A stretch of 64,000 bases of DNA, taken from the NCBI RefSeq assembly GCF_036785885.1, contig NC_092310.1, positions 2,542,001 to 2,606,000 on the forward strand. Reading direction: 5' to 3'. The stretch comes from Coffea arabica (taxonomy: Eukaryota > Streptophyta > Magnoliopsida > Gentianales > Rubiaceae). The first letter of the stretch is position 1. Each line of letters begins with the position of its first letter. The notes under the pieces are model-generated. The model did not search any database and had not been told where the DNA came from. It was given only the letters and a program-made list of their open reading frames with translations. Position numbers and translations under genes: made by a program. Below are positions 34,158-47,000 of this stretch, in pieces.

Positions 34158-35810
34158 GGGGCCGCTTGGTTAGCGGGTATGGGGAATCACAAAATGGAAT
34201 AAATCTCTTACCACTTGCTTGGGTTATATCTATTGGAATGTAATTTTTGGAATCATTCCCAAAATATTGGACTTCTCCCATTCCTGACCAAGTTGGGAGG
34301 TTTTGTGAAACCCCACGTTTGATTCCAAAGCTAATTTTTTTTTTAATTTCATCTCACTCATTGCTTCACCATCTCTCTTCTATTTTCATCACATTTTCCT
34401 ATTTGCTTCCTTCCCCATATCAGACCGGCCTTTCCCTTTCCTCTATCCCACTTATTCCAATCTTCTAATTTCTCTCCTACCGGTGTAGCAGGCCTCTTTT
34501 TTTCCAATCTTCCATAGCTGACGACGGCTCTGTGCTGCAAATGTGAGAGTAATTTTTGTTGGCCAAAGAATCTCATCTTGATTGGTTGCCGACGGCTCTG
34601 TGCTCTGTGCTGCAAATCTGAGTCTTTTTTGGGGGCTGTATGGCTGCAATTACGGGTGGCAATTCGGGTCCAATCAGGTTGGCGGGTCGGGTCAAAAAAT
34701 CTGTTGACCCGAATCCGACCCGTCAACCCGTGACAGGTCAGTATATTTGACACGAACCCAAAATTTTGGGTTGGCGGGTCGATCCGAAATGACCCGAAAA
34801 TTAATTTTAATTTATTAATTTATCACTGTAAATTCTAATAAAATCAATTTCTCACAAAATTAATTACATCATCAAGTAATAAAAATTTAAATAAATAATT
34901 TCAAATCAAATCCAAAATAAATTAAACACCGTAAAAGTGTTTTATCCCAAATCAAATATAAAATAAATTAAAACGAATTATATTATTTGTCCAAATATAA
35001 TAATTTTAACTTCATACAAGGTAAATAAATTCATTTAGAATTAAGTAATTAATACCTTTGAAAAAAAAGAATGATTTAGTTTAGTTAGATAAAATAATTT
35101 TTATTTTTATTAAATTATTTTTAATTTGTAAACGGGTCATATCGGGTCATATCAGGTCACCACGGGTTGACCCGAAATCGACCTGTTTTCTTTTCGGTTT
35201 CATCGGGTTCGACTCGATTCTGACCCGAACCCCCAAAACTTCAATCCAAATCCATTAATTTCGTTTTAGATTCGGGTCGTGTCAAAAATTGCCACCCCTA
35301 GCTGCAACGGAGGAGGAGTTAAAGTGGTGGACTATGGCTGCAAATCTTTTTGGTGGAGTATGGCTGCAATCTGATGACGACTCTCATCTTTTTTGGGGGT
35401 TGAATGGCTGCAAATCTGAGTCTTTCTTTCTTTCTTTCTTTTTTTAAAGTTGTTTAGAAACTAGATCTAATGATCTTCAAGTTACAAGTGGAGTTTACGA
35501 AAACAGATTTTGTGATCTTGAAGTCCAAGAAAAATACCGGTTGATCCATTAATGGTCACTATGAAGTTCTACAATTCGGTTAAGAAGGACGTTCTGCAAT
35601 TGGATTAACAACAAAAAGGAGAGAACAAAAAAGAAATTTAAAAATGATAAAATATTCAAATTTTAATGTAATATCCATTCCTGACAAATATCTACCAAGC
35701 GCTTGTTACTGTATTGATACCTTGACCACTACCCAATCAAAATCCATACTAATTTTTTTGTAAATGATTCCAATTATAATTCCGATTCCTAAACATGAAC
35801 CAAGCGGCCC
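34158..35810. mobile_element. TIR transposon (about 1.65 kb), non-autonomous
   Basis: The left end reads GGGGCCGCTTGGTTAGCGGG and the right end CATGAACCAAGCGGCCCT, an inverted pair. AAATGT occurs on both sides. The other duplicated unit lacks this insert: there, GTAGAGTAGGAGT runs directly into AAATATATACATCC (40915-40936). The interior has repeated GGCTGCAAATCTGAGTC pieces and a second element (34652-35300). hAT or PIF/Harbinger ends are possible. No transposase. Confidence 0.7.
34652..35300. mobile_element. GGGTCGGGTC-type inverted-repeat element nested in another
   Basis: Ends ACGGGTGGCAATTCGGGTC and GTCAAAAATTGCCACCCC are inverted. Flanks GCTGCAATT and GCTGCAACG match at 7 of 9, like a MULE duplication. 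Both ends are full of GACCCG/CGGGTC words; the middle is AT-rich and non-coding. Confidence 0.65.
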
Positions 35811-35811
35811 T

Positions 35812-36453
35812 AAATGTATACATCCGTTCAGCTCGACAGCGGTTTAATCAACTCCGTTTTCCTCTTTGAATCCACCTTTAAGAGTATATTCGTGCCATGG
35901 GCGGGGGAAGATGTGCACCCTGAGCTTCACCACATGCTACATCCGCCTAGTACGCTAAATAATACTCTGCCCCCTTTCCCAAGACGAGCCCTCAGAACTC
36001 CGTTCTACAGTAGGTGCGCTTAAAACTTCTCTTGATTGGGGAAATCAGAAATGTTGGGGTTTGCAGCAGCAAGGCTCTTGGAGCAAGAGCATTTCTCATC
36101 TTCGAGGAGAAGAGTATCTCATCTTCGAGTAGAAGAGTATAAGATGGAATTTCATCAGCGGCTTAACCGCAAAATACCCACCTAAAAATGCAGGTTCTTG
36201 TTCGTCATTGGTGGTTTTAGTCATCAGAAAACCAGGTTCTTTGTTGAAGTTTCTTCTCATGCTTTCTTTATTTGGGAATGCTTCGTTAGCATGTTTTTAG
36301 AAGTTCATTATGCGATTATCCATGGAATACGTTCGATGCCCATAGTTGTCTGCCAAAAAGCAGAAATCCCTTTTACATTTAGGCTTCTTGATTTCACAGT
36401 ATCTCGAGACCTGCTGTTTATGTACTGAAAGATTGAAATAAAGAAAAGTACTG
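35812..36453 (+). promoter_or_regulatory. 5' flank and leader of F-box gene 3
   Basis: Nearly identical to 50833-51326 (gene 4) and recognisable at 57840-57985 joined to 59215-59593 (gene 5). A conserved run from GGTTTGCAGCAGCAAGG to the ATG is about 400 bases long and probably transcribed. Small open stretches without an ATG occur in it. Confidence 0.55.
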
Positions 36454-37666
36454 ATGGCTGATCCTCCAGAAAAGAAGATGCTTAAAAGAATCCCAGATGG
36501 TGATAATATGGACAGGTTGAGTGCACTTCCGAACTGTGTTCTGCTTCGCATCCTTTCGCGTTTCAAGACAAAAGATGCTGCAGCAACCTCAGTTCTGTCC
36601 ACTAGATGGAGAGATCTTTTTGTTTCTCTTCCTGATGTTGATCTAAGTTTCCGTGTGGATGGTGATGCTTCTGACCGTGATAGGATGTTCTCTGATTTTA
36701 CAGATTTTGCCAATAGAGTGGTTCGACAGCGGAATAAGGCTTCAATTGGAACGATTGTAGTCGATGTGATGCATTTTGTTAAAAGTTACCGCCTGGCTTT
36801 TGAGTCATTGTTGATATCTGCCGCTGCTGCACTTTCTTCTTGCAATGTCCAACAACTCCTTATTTCGGTTCGAATGGATAAAACAACTGAGCGATTCTCT
36901 ATACCTATTCCACCTGGAATTTTTTCATCTAAAACTCTGGTTTCTTTAACAGTGGACATTGAGGTGGATTGGAATGCCCCTGATTTTGTTTGGTTGCCAA
37001 ACCTCAAGTATCTTTACTTATTTGAATTCAGATTGGTAGATGAAGATTCTATTCAGAGGCTACTTCAAGGTTGCCCTTTGCTTGAACAACTGATGTTATT
37101 TGTGCAACCTTTCAGCTATGAGAGTGAGAGTGAAGAAGGCATTGAAGTTGAAGTTCTTCATATCTCGAGTCCCTCATTGAAGAGCCTGGTGCTCTCTTGG
37201 AATGCAAAAGTTGAATTAGAGTTCACTGTTGTTGTGCAGTCAGAAAATCTTGAGTCTTTGTTATGCTCCCTCCAGGGGCAGCACAAAGTTACCATAGATG
37301 CCCCAAATCTGAAGTCCCTGACTGTTGAGGGTCATGTACTTGAAGTACACATAAATCAAAGTCTAGTATCTATTGACAAGGCAGTAGTACATGCCGAATT
37401 TCTGCATAATGTGACAAATGGCAGCGACTTATTTTCACGTGTTCAGCATGCTTTTAAGTTTATTAGTGGGTTGCAAAATGTGAAATCACTGAATTTGTCA
37501 GAGAACATTCTGAAGGTATGTTTTTCTTTTCTGTCTTCTTTAATTTCGATTGACTTCTGAGCTTCTTCTTCAAATTTTAATAGAAGAATTGGAACTTTGT
37601 TCTTACATAATTCTTCTTCTTATATGCATGAAGGCTCTCTATTTCTCTCAACCAGCATTTATGTGA
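36454..37666 (+). CDS. F-box/LRR protein, gene 3, 3' end replaced (truncated)
   Basis: Exon 1 (36454-37515, 354 codons) is intact and very close to gene 4: F-box DRLSALPNCVLLRILSRFKT at residues 19-38, then LRR segments LPNLKYLYLFEF and LLQGCPLLEQLML. Exon 2 starts normally at 37634 (ALYFSQPA), but after the eighth codon the sequence switches to DNA homologous to 54073 on (TATGTGATTGGGAAC..) and stops at 37664-37666. The ordinary splice thus gives about 364 residues without the FBD domain. The exon-1 donor could instead join the acceptor at 38338, giving about 511 residues with a complete FBD tail (see 38017-38890). Which splice is used cannot be seen from sequence. Confidence 0.75.
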
Positions 37667-37698
37667 TTGGGAACGACCTCCGAGGGGTGGAGGAGTTT

Positions 37699-37898
37699 GA
37701 GTTTGTTCTGCCAGAGGCTATTTAAATAGGCTTCTTTGAACATCATAGGAAGACAGATATCCTGATCTTTATAAAGGATGAATAGGAACTTAGGTTATGA
37801 GTTTGTTCTGCCAGAGGCTATTTAAATAGGCTTCTTTGAACATCATAGGAAGACAGATATCATGATCTTTATAAAGGATGAATAGGAACTTAGGTTAG
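37699..37898 (+). repeat. 100-bp tandem duplication
   Basis: Two copies with exact 100-base spacing (GTTTGTTCTGCCAGAGGC at 37701 and 37801). They differ at only a base or two (GATATCCTG versus GATATCATG). The single-copy counterpart lies at about 54115-54210, in relic F-box DNA downstream of gene 4. Confidence 0.9.
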
Positions 37899-38016
37899 TT
37901 GATTTTGTTGGAAAAATTGAAAATATTTGATCAAAGAAGACTTTTGGTGGAGATATAGTGCTTTTCTTAGTATTCATTAGAATTGTTACCATGGGATTTT
38001 GTCATTCAACAAAACC

Positions 38017-38890
38017 TGAAGTCCCTTACTGTTGAGGGTCATGTACTTGAAGTACACATAAATCAAAATCTAGTATCTATTGACGAGGCAGTAGTACGAG
38101 CTGAATTTCTGTCTAATGTGACAAATCACAGTGACTTATTTTTACGTAGTCAGCGTGCTTTTAAGTTTCTTAGTGGGTTGGTAAATGTGAAATCACTTTA
38201 TTTATCGGAGACGATTCTCCAGGTATGTTTCTTCTTTTCTTTCTTTTTTAGTTTGGCTTCATTTCAGAGCTTTATCTTCCACCTATAATAGGAAAATTGG
38301 AACTTCGTTCTTACTTAATTCTACTTATATGCATGAAGGCTCTGTATTGTTCTCAACGGGTCTTGCCAAAATTCAAAGACTTGAACAAATTGAAGCTCAG
38401 TCATTTTCGTTGCCATGCATTTCCTCGCAATCCTTATTCTAAAGTGTTGTCAAGCTTATTTGAAAGTTCACCCAACCTTGAAGTGCTTATCATTGATGAA
38501 GTAAGTTGTGATGGACAATTTTGTTGCATAGTTAATTCAATCATATTTTGCTGCCTCTGATCTACTTGGAATGGACAGGTCCTCAAGGACAGTGAAGACG
38601 AGGAACTTGATTCTGTTTTTCAAGAGGTTCTCTCATTAGCTTTTGTTGGACAACTTAAGGAAATAGAAATCAGAAGTTTTGAGGGGGAGGAACATGAATT
38701 CAAGCTGATAGAGTACTTTTTGAAGAATGGAAAATCTTTAAAGAAGATGGATCTCATTAGAGACAGTTGGAAGACTGAATCAGATGGTTGTCACAGGATA
38801 TTGTCATCCAAGAAGTGTGCGGTGGATTGCCAGATTCTGTTCATAACGAAATGGGATTTGCTGCAGAGCTTATTTCTTAAAAGGCACTGA
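38017..38890 (+). pseudogene. Detached 3' half of an F-box/LRR/FBD gene
   Basis: Starts abruptly inside exon 1 homology (LKSLTVEGHVLEVHI at 38017 on, right after CATTCAACAAAA, which matches 54318-54329). It keeps the exon-1 end (donor after 38222), exon 2 (38339-38500, 54 codons) and exon 3 (38579-38890, 103 codons plus TGA), all with intact splice sites and open frame, ending QSLFLKRH. It has no F-box or start codon, so alone it is a pseudogene, but it could supply exons 2-3 to gene 3. Very close to gene 2 in sequence. Confidence 0.8.
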
Positions 38891-41088
38891 AACTCTTCCT
38901 GTAATGATACTGTCGTTTATATTCTTCTTGTTCTTTTCTTTTTCCCCCTTATGACCAGTGTTTTTTGATTTTTGTTGGTCAAGACCAGACTAAAACTTCA
39001 ATAATTTCATGCGCATGTAAAAATAGTTTTAGAACTTGTTTATTAAGTTCACCTTGTGGCATTCTTGATGCTGTTGGTGCCATGATGATCACATCATTTA
39101 GTTTCAGAGCTAGAAATTTTTGGCTTCATAACTAACATCTTGTAGCAAAATATTTATTGCTTAATAGAACTATACTTTGAAAGTTAGTGTGTTAAAGTGC
39201 CAAAGAGAAGAATAATAGCTGGGGAAATATAAGGTCTTAAGTAGAACCTTCACTTTGGAGGTATTGCTAAACCAGTCTGTTGCTCTTTTTTCTCTCAATT
39301 TCATTGCCCATGCTAGCAAAATGATACAAAAAATGCTCATACTTCGTAACGTTAAGTTATTATGAGATTTTAGCCTTTTTTACCATAGAGTTCACTGCAG
39401 TTTGCAGTACTTCCAAATCTCTCTCTCTCTCTGTACCTTTCACAAGACAAGGCTGTGAATGCTATGAAATCATTGCAATCCTTTGTACCAATTAGTCAAC
39501 TTGCTGGTTAAGTGAACTCCTTTTAAGATTGATGCAAGGCTCATCCCATGCAGAAAGGTCTGGTTCAGGACTGTATGAAACTGCTGGAGCATATTGAGGA
39601 GGATTAGATATGTTCTTACAGTTGTGAAGGTGAAATGATTACAGATATTGTACTCTGCAAGAAGATTTTGAGGTATTAATACTGTCATATTACCAGTTAT
39701 TCAAATCTGACCTAAACATTGAAGTAGCAATCTGGAGACACATAATCCAAAATGGCCATGAGTGTTTGATGAAGTATAAATGTAAGATTCAAATCTTAGG
39801 AACTTGTAGATTTCAGTTTTAGAGTATACTTCGCGAAGGATTGTATCATTATATGAAGATTGTGGCATATTCTTATCTTTGGCAGCCAAAAAAAAAAAGG
39901 ATAAAAGTACTCAATCGAGCCTAGGTCTTATTGCATATATTGTAAATGAACAAACAAGGATTATCAACTGTGCTTATTGTAGAAGTAGATGATAAGAATC
40001 CAGATTGGTCAAAGATTTGAGTGTTGAAAAATTGTTGATAGGGTTGAAAGATATAATAAGATTGAACTCGGTAAGACCCTGATCTATTTAGTTCATCAAC
40101 TAATCTAGTAAATCTTTAATAGTCTTTTGTAATCTAAAAACTTTAAGCTTAGTTAGTTTTTCAACTAATTAAATAAAACTTGAATAGTCTTTTTTTATAA
40201 AATATTAAACTAATCTTGATCTTGGTTGGAGAAAATAGCATGTAATTTACTATTTATATTTAAAACTTTTAAATTACTTGAGCTCTACTCAAATTTAGTT
40301 CGATAATAACAATCGTTTGAGCTTAGTTCATTTCGGTTCAGTTCATTGAAAAAAGAAAATCAAACATGAACATAATTTCAAATTTGTTGCAACAATTAAA
40401 CATGATTAAGGTTTGAATTGTGAGCAATTGCCATGATTCGACTCATTCTTCACAGTGCACTAAATTCTGCACTTTATATGCACCCTTGAAACCAACTACT
40501 CCTAAAGTAGTTGGGCACCATGGAGAACTTTTGGGTGCAAGCCAATAAATCAAATTTCTTGGCTTGTATTTTTGTCTAAAATTTTTTGAAAATTTCACCC
40601 GTAGGTGCATAAGCACTCATCTAGTTTGGCAGTAGTTCAACTCCCTCCAAGTTTACCTTTAACCCTTTTGGATCCATCCCTTTTCCCTAGTGTAAAGTTC
40701 TGCCAATCCCCTTCAAGTTTCTCTTTTGGATATAAGTCAAGGAATCAAATTCCTTAACTTGCATTCTTGTCCAAAAATTCTTGAAAATTTCACCAAAAGG
40801 TGCATAGGCACCCATCTGGTTCGATGCCATTTTAATCCCTTCCAAGTTTTCTTTTGACCCCTTTGGGTCCACCTGTCCCTCGATGTAAAGTACTGCTGAC
40901 TCATTTTACTAATGTAGAGTAGGAGTAAATATATACATCCATTTAGCTTGATGACAGTTCAATCACCTCCATTTTTTTTTTCCTTTAGATCCACCCTTAA
41001 GAGCACGTGTAAAATAGAAACTATCGTGTCATGGCAGGAGAAGGTATGCACCCTCGAGCTTTACCACATGCTACATGTGCCTAGTAGA
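38891..41088. repeat. Second copy of the F-box 3' flank
   Basis: Matches 32257-34140 and then 35812-35950, without the transposon at 34158-35810. Similarity ends at 41088 (CCTAGTAG), where the foreign block begins; the missing continuation reappears at 50833 (CTAAATAGTACC). Open frames here are not gene-like. Confidence 0.7.
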
Positions 41089-41901
41089 CCAAGAACATCC
41101 ACAATGATTTACTCTTTAAGTGTAATCCACATGTCACGTCAACATTCTACTTTTTTCTCTTTTATTACACTTCCACTCACAATGGATTACACTCCACAAG
41201 GTGTAATAACAGGAGTCTACAATTAAATCAAACATTTATTTTAATAATGCATAACTCATATCCCATAAATAAATAAAGTAATTTTTAAAAATAATTTTGT
41301 TATTTTTGAAAAATAAAGTATTAACTTTCATTAAATTTTTTACCTTTTGAATTTTTTATTTTCTAAAAATAATATTATTAATTTCTAAGTTTGAACAATA
41401 TATCTTTTTCTATCTCTCAAAATTAATATATTGTTATTTTTTGAAAAATAATTATGCAGAACATTAAAGAAATATGTGATACCTCAAATGCGAAGATATC
41501 ATAATAATCCATACTTAATTAACAATTCTTTATGTAATTAGTTGAACTCCATAACATAACTAGTTTTGTACCTGTTCGTTAAACGGGAATCGTCTAAAAA
41601 TAATAAACTATTTAGTTAATTTTATAAAAATATTGATATAAAATACAAATTTAATTTAAAAGTGCAGTAAATAGTATCAAATAATATTTTACTTTTCAAA
41701 AACTTGTTTTTGTTTTTCTTCTATTTGAACATTCTCCTCGATTTGTCCGCGCTAATCAGCATTTATTGATTTTTCATTATCACTGCATGATAGCAAAGCA
41801 GGATAACTAAGTATAAAACAATAAATGATTTATCGCATTCAAGGTTGTGTATAACAATACGTAAAGATTATAATTTAAAAAAGTAAAATAGTATATTAAA
41901 T

Positions 41902-44081
41902 CTACCTTCTCATGCAAATCTTTTTATGAGAATTCCCTTCCTCTGTGGTTTTTGTTGAACCCTCTGATGAATGATTCATATGAAGTGCATTGAAATGTTG
42001 TTGATTAGAATCATCTGTTATACTAATTGGGATCTGGGAAGAAAATACTTCAGGTTGGTATTGGTTGTCGGTTCCACCAATTTGATAATGATTTATCAAA
42101 ATTAAAGGCAAAAATATTATGTGAGATATAATATGTGAAATATAAGAGAAATTTATTGCACATTACCTGTGAAAAGCATGAAATGCGTTTCTCTCCCGAA
42201 ATCACGGTGGAGCCATCTAGTCACTGTAAATCTATTACTACCTTGTTCCAAATTGTAATTGTTCAACTTGATTTGGAACACAAAAGATTTTCACGTGATT
42301 TTATTTATAATTGATGACACGATTTCATTGCTAAATCCTTACTAAAAATGAAATGCATAATAAAATTTTTTTTGTTAGAATATTCAATGACTGAGATAAG
42401 TGTCTGATTGTCTACTATTATTAAAAATATTTTAAAAAATTAGATATAAGTTTACCTTGTTAAATTCTTCAAGACAAAAGAAAGTTTGTATTCTATTATT
42501 CTTTCAGCCTCTTGATCAAATATAACAAACCAAGCACTACAGGTTGCATCACTTGCCAAGACTTTTAACATATACATGTATAAATACACATATTCTAAAA
42601 GTTATGTTTATGTAGATATTGTAGCAATTAAAATGATAAAAAATTAATACCTACGACATACCTTAATTTGGGATACTCCACATTTTGATTGCAAGTATTG
42701 CACACAAAATTAGATCCTTCTAATGTCACTTTTCTCTGACATTTTGGACATGCTTTGTAGTACAGTTGAGTTGACTGTTGAAATCAACTTTCAAAATCGT
42801 CACTTTGGAAGTGTAAACCAATTCCTAGATAAATGACCAATTTAAGCAGTCAATTTAAATAATTAATATTTTTAATTGTGAAAACTAATGTGCTATAATT
42901 GTAACTTGCAACTTTAATTGTACCTCTGTTTGAACACCGGTCATTATCTGATATATTTCTGATAATAATTTTTTATTCTTAAACATTAGTTGCTGTATAG
43001 CTTCTCGCGTTTTGGAGGATGTAAAACCTCAATAGTTTGAGGAGCAGTGCTATCAATGCTAATAACAATCTTATCTTAATTACTTATATACAATATATAT
43101 GAAAAAATTAAACAAACATTTAATAAAGATATATAGCTTTACCAATTCAAATAATCTGCAAATTCGGAAATATTTAGATTCATATATATTCGTGTGGCAA
43201 TTGTTGATGACAGATAGTATGAACCTGAGTAACAATTTATCGTGAGATCCATTAAGAATGCTAATGAAAAGAAATAACAATATGTTTATTATGAGAAATT
43301 CGCTGATGTTTATGTCATTACCTCTGAATTGTTTAACTGTCACTGAAGAGATCACCAACACTAATGGTTGATCAGACACCAAAATAGTCTCATCATCGAA
43401 CTGATTCGATGTTGTTCCCCATAATGTGACATTAATGCTTTCACCACTTCAATATAAAGCACTCAAAATTAATACTTGAATAGAAATTACTCAAAATTAA
43501 TTGTTCAAATAATAATATGAGCTGATCTTCATATTATAACTAATTTATTTAGCAGACTAAATTAAAAAAAAATGCAGCAACTACCTTTTATTAGTAATTG
43601 CAATATCTCGTTTTTTTACAGTTCCATTACTCTTCGAAACTTCATAAATTGGTCTCACTTTAGAAAGTCTTCCCACCACATCTATATTACACACAAATGA
43701 ATAAGTATAACACATATAGTTATCTAGGAATCACTATTTTCAAATGAATAAAATTAAAAATAGTATTTATAAAAGTAGTATTTACCCTATCAACTTATTA
43801 CGTCATACCTGATAAGAATGTAAAAGTTTGACGTCGTGAAGAGAGGTCATTGAAATCGATGAATTCAAATTTGTGAAATTTTATTGAACTCATTCGACCA
43901 TCAAGCTTTTTCACTAGAGTTGTATAAGTGAAATAAATATTATGCTTATTGTGCACAACATTCCAAGATTGTTTTCTTTGTGTCACTCTAAATTTCTCCA
44001 AAATATAGACATTTCCCTCAAGTAGTTGTGGTCGAAACCTTTGTACCAAATTTTTTGGTACAATAGCTACCATATGATTAT
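41902..44081 (-). pseudogene. Replication protein A 70 kDa-like gene, decayed
   Basis: Minus-strand exons resemble RPA1-like proteins, which bind single-stranded DNA through OB folds. Exon from 44081 leftwards: HMVAIVPKNLVQRF..LLEGNVYILEKFRV..KFEFIDFNDL (DBD-A), ending at an AG|GT near 43810. Exon 43681-43585: DVVGRLSKVRPIYEVSKSNG..KRDIAI. Exon about 43440-43322: INVTLWG..FDDE..PLVLVISSVTVKQFRG (DBD-B). Exon 43224-43143: YYLSSTIATRIYMNLNI. A further segment near 42950-43010 gives REAIQQLMFKNKK. Zinc ribbon near 42765-42665: YKACPKCQRKV..CNTCNQNVEYP, a CxxC..CxxC pair. A serine/threonine-rich tail frame ends at 41902. The first exon is not found and an LTR splits the leading exon. Such genes often travel with Helitrons, but no Rep/helicase is seen. 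Confidence 0.75.
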
Positions 44082-47000
44082 TGTGACGCCCCCACTTCTC
44101 CCTAAGGCGCACCAAAGGGTATCCGCGGAACGCCTGCCTAGCTCTCGCTAGGACTCAAGCAATAACGTTCAACCTTAAAGCGATACTAGATACCAAAATC
44201 AAATTAATACGAATACATATAGTGCGGAAACGTTCATGCTTAACAATATCCATCCATTACCCAACCTGTCAGCATATGGCTCTGATGCCAACTGTGACAG
44301 TTTTCATGGTCACATCACAAGGTACCTATCCGCTTGCCACCCGCACGTCGTGCGTTCATAATACAACTTAAATTTCAAAATATATATCACAGATATCCGA
44401 ATGATACATTAAACTTCCAAAGTACAATCATAAAGGGGTCAAGCCAAAATACACCTGAAACCCTAAAACAAAATATATCCAAAAGGAGATTTCTCCGCGT
44501 TAACTCCATTTCCAGTCCTGTTAAGGAAAACAAGTCTACAGGGTGAGCAAAACGCTCGTGAGGCCAAGGACACACATGCAAGCACATTGTTCAAATAACA
44601 ATCTCAACTTTATCAAATAAAACCGTGATATTTCAATAAAGTACCATTTGAGCAGGAAAAATAATCAGAAACAATTCAAGGATATAGTAGCTCTCAGGAG
44701 CTAAGTTCCACTCGCTCTGCCGATGTCATTCGTATACTTTCCCGCATTGACCCTCCTGTCAACCGGGTCGGTATTTCCATTTCCGTAGATCACCACTTAC
44801 TTCCCTCCGTCCACCGTACACCCCAAGGGCCCACAAGTCTATTATAAGGCGATACTTTACGAGTATGCCAAGCAGGACCTCTTATTAGGTCGAGCTTATA
44901 ATCTCATGGCTCGCCCAAGTTCCCGACCAAGCCCATTGCCGGCTCGAGTTCAAGGTCGGCCTATGAGTTTGGGCGTCCCCCATTCATTTGGAAGTCGAGG
45001 AGGTTCACTCCAACGACATATGTAACCATTACATAGCATTGCATTTCATTCATTCATTCAATACATTTCATTCAATACATTTCATTCATTCATTCAATAC
45101 ATTTCATTCATTCATTGGAAATCAGAACGGATGCGATAAAGTACACACCCGCCCTTATTTTTAAAATCTCTAATAATTACCACAATTAAGCAAGTATCAA
45201 AGATTCACACACTTGACACTCACCGAGCAATTTAATAAAGATTATTCGCTGGAGTTCAAGTGTCCATGGTGAAATCCTCTTGAAGGTCTCCTTGTGTGCC
45301 TGGCAGTTAATGGTGGATAATTACTCAAGTATCTCAATTATCAAGTAAGATTGTACATTAGTACGATCTAAGGAATATTTCACAAAAATGAACCTCAATT
45401 ACTCGTAAATCGAGGTTCAACTTGCGTTTTATGAAGTATAATATTAGTTGAGTTTTTTATCATGAAAATCGTGGGCAAAACGTTTAGATAATATCAAAAG
45501 TGTAAAGAGTTCTTGAAAACTCTATTTCTTTGAAATTGGAAAATTTTCAGCTTTATCATGAATCTTTGAAAAATCGTAACTCACTCGGTACAAGTCGAAA
45601 ATTGGAAAACTTTATACCGTTGGAAACCTCTTAGAAAGTACTATAAGTTCCTAGAAGGCACTTTTCCATGAATCGAAGTGGAAAGTGCTCAAAATGAGCT
45701 TGAAGGTGCAGGGTTGGTTCACAAGGCAGAATGAGGTTGGATTTTGGCCAACTTTGAAAATTCGGCACGATTCGTACGTTGCAAACCGGCCTCTGAATTT
45801 TGCAGCTCAATTAGTGTTGCAAGTGAAGTTTATAACAAAACAAGCGGATCAAGAATCGGAGTTTCGAGCACCGAGATACGGTAGCCCGAAGTTGAGCAAA
45901 TTCAAGACTGGATGAGAATTTTCCAGATTTGAACCTCTAACTTTAGTAATTCAATTGGGTATCGAAACGAACTTGAATCGGCACCAAAATTGGCAGTATT
46001 TCAATACTATGTGGAAGGTATCTCTCTATCGAATTTTGGGGAAAAATACCTTCGGCAAGGTCGTTAATTAGCCAACCAAAGTTCAAGAAAAATCCTAAGG
46101 CAATCTGCCTTTGACTTTCATTTTCCAAATTTCCAATCGTTTAACCAAGAAAGTTATCCAACCATGGTTCATTTGTGAAATAAGGGTCTAAGATACATCC
46201 ATGATACCTTTGGTAAGTGTTTAATATCAAAAACATCAACTAACAAGTTCACTCCAAGATTTTGTTCCAAACCAGTCCAAAGATTAGGGTTTTCCAAAAC
46301 AGAGCAGTCCACTTGTTTCAGTCACAACTCAGTCAATATAGATCGAAATCGAGCATGGCTTACGCCGTTGGAAAATACATTCATAGAGTTAAAATATCAC
46401 AGAAGAAATCGTTTCCAAATTCGGCACCCATCTGATTCAAATTCGGGCATCAAGTTGCTGCCTGAACACTTCATTCCAGATGAACAGAGTAACAGGACAG
46501 CGAACGTAAAACATTTGGTTCGGCTCGCTCACAAAGAATCAGAACGTTCATTATATACCAAATTAAAGCTAGGAATGTCTAGTTTCAAACGCCACCGACA
46601 GCACATGATTTCGACATCCGAGGACAGAGTTATAGCCAAAATACTACTGCTGGTCAGAGCATACGCGAATCAGTTTTCCAGATTTGCTGGTTTCGAACAA
46701 AAATTCATTTGCCCATTCAAACCTCATTATTTTTCAATGAAATTTTTCACACATCTAATACATCCTACAAACATCCAATTCAAGCAATTAAACCATTAAA
46801 AATTGGCCTGGAAATGGCCGAACATGGCAGGGGCAAAATCGGAAATTTTAGCTTCTTACACCCAATGAAGTTCCTACTAATTACCCACCACTAATGCATC
46901 ATTATAATCACTAAACCAACAATATAATCACCATTACTTATCACATCAGCAACAACAACCCAAGTGTGGGAATTCCAAGAGCCCACAATCACATTTTTAC

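Noticed and set aside
36198-36428. Apparent upstream frame in F-box leaders (also 59333-59563)
   Set aside because: No ATG start, and the matching frame in gene 4 has an early stop; similarity is only that of the duplicated leader DNA.
39470-40872. Minus-strand frames downstream of the detached F-box half
   Set aside because: The matching DNA at 32.8-34.1 kb does not keep them open, so there is no sign of selection.
41080-41110. Possible Helitron terminus next to CCTAGTAG
   Set aside because: The CTAG is part of the paralogous flank, there is no adjacent hairpin, and no Rep/helicase gene was found.
46368-46799. 143-codon frame inside the large LTR
   Set aside because: LTRs of this kind are non-coding; no domain is recognisable and codon use looks random.
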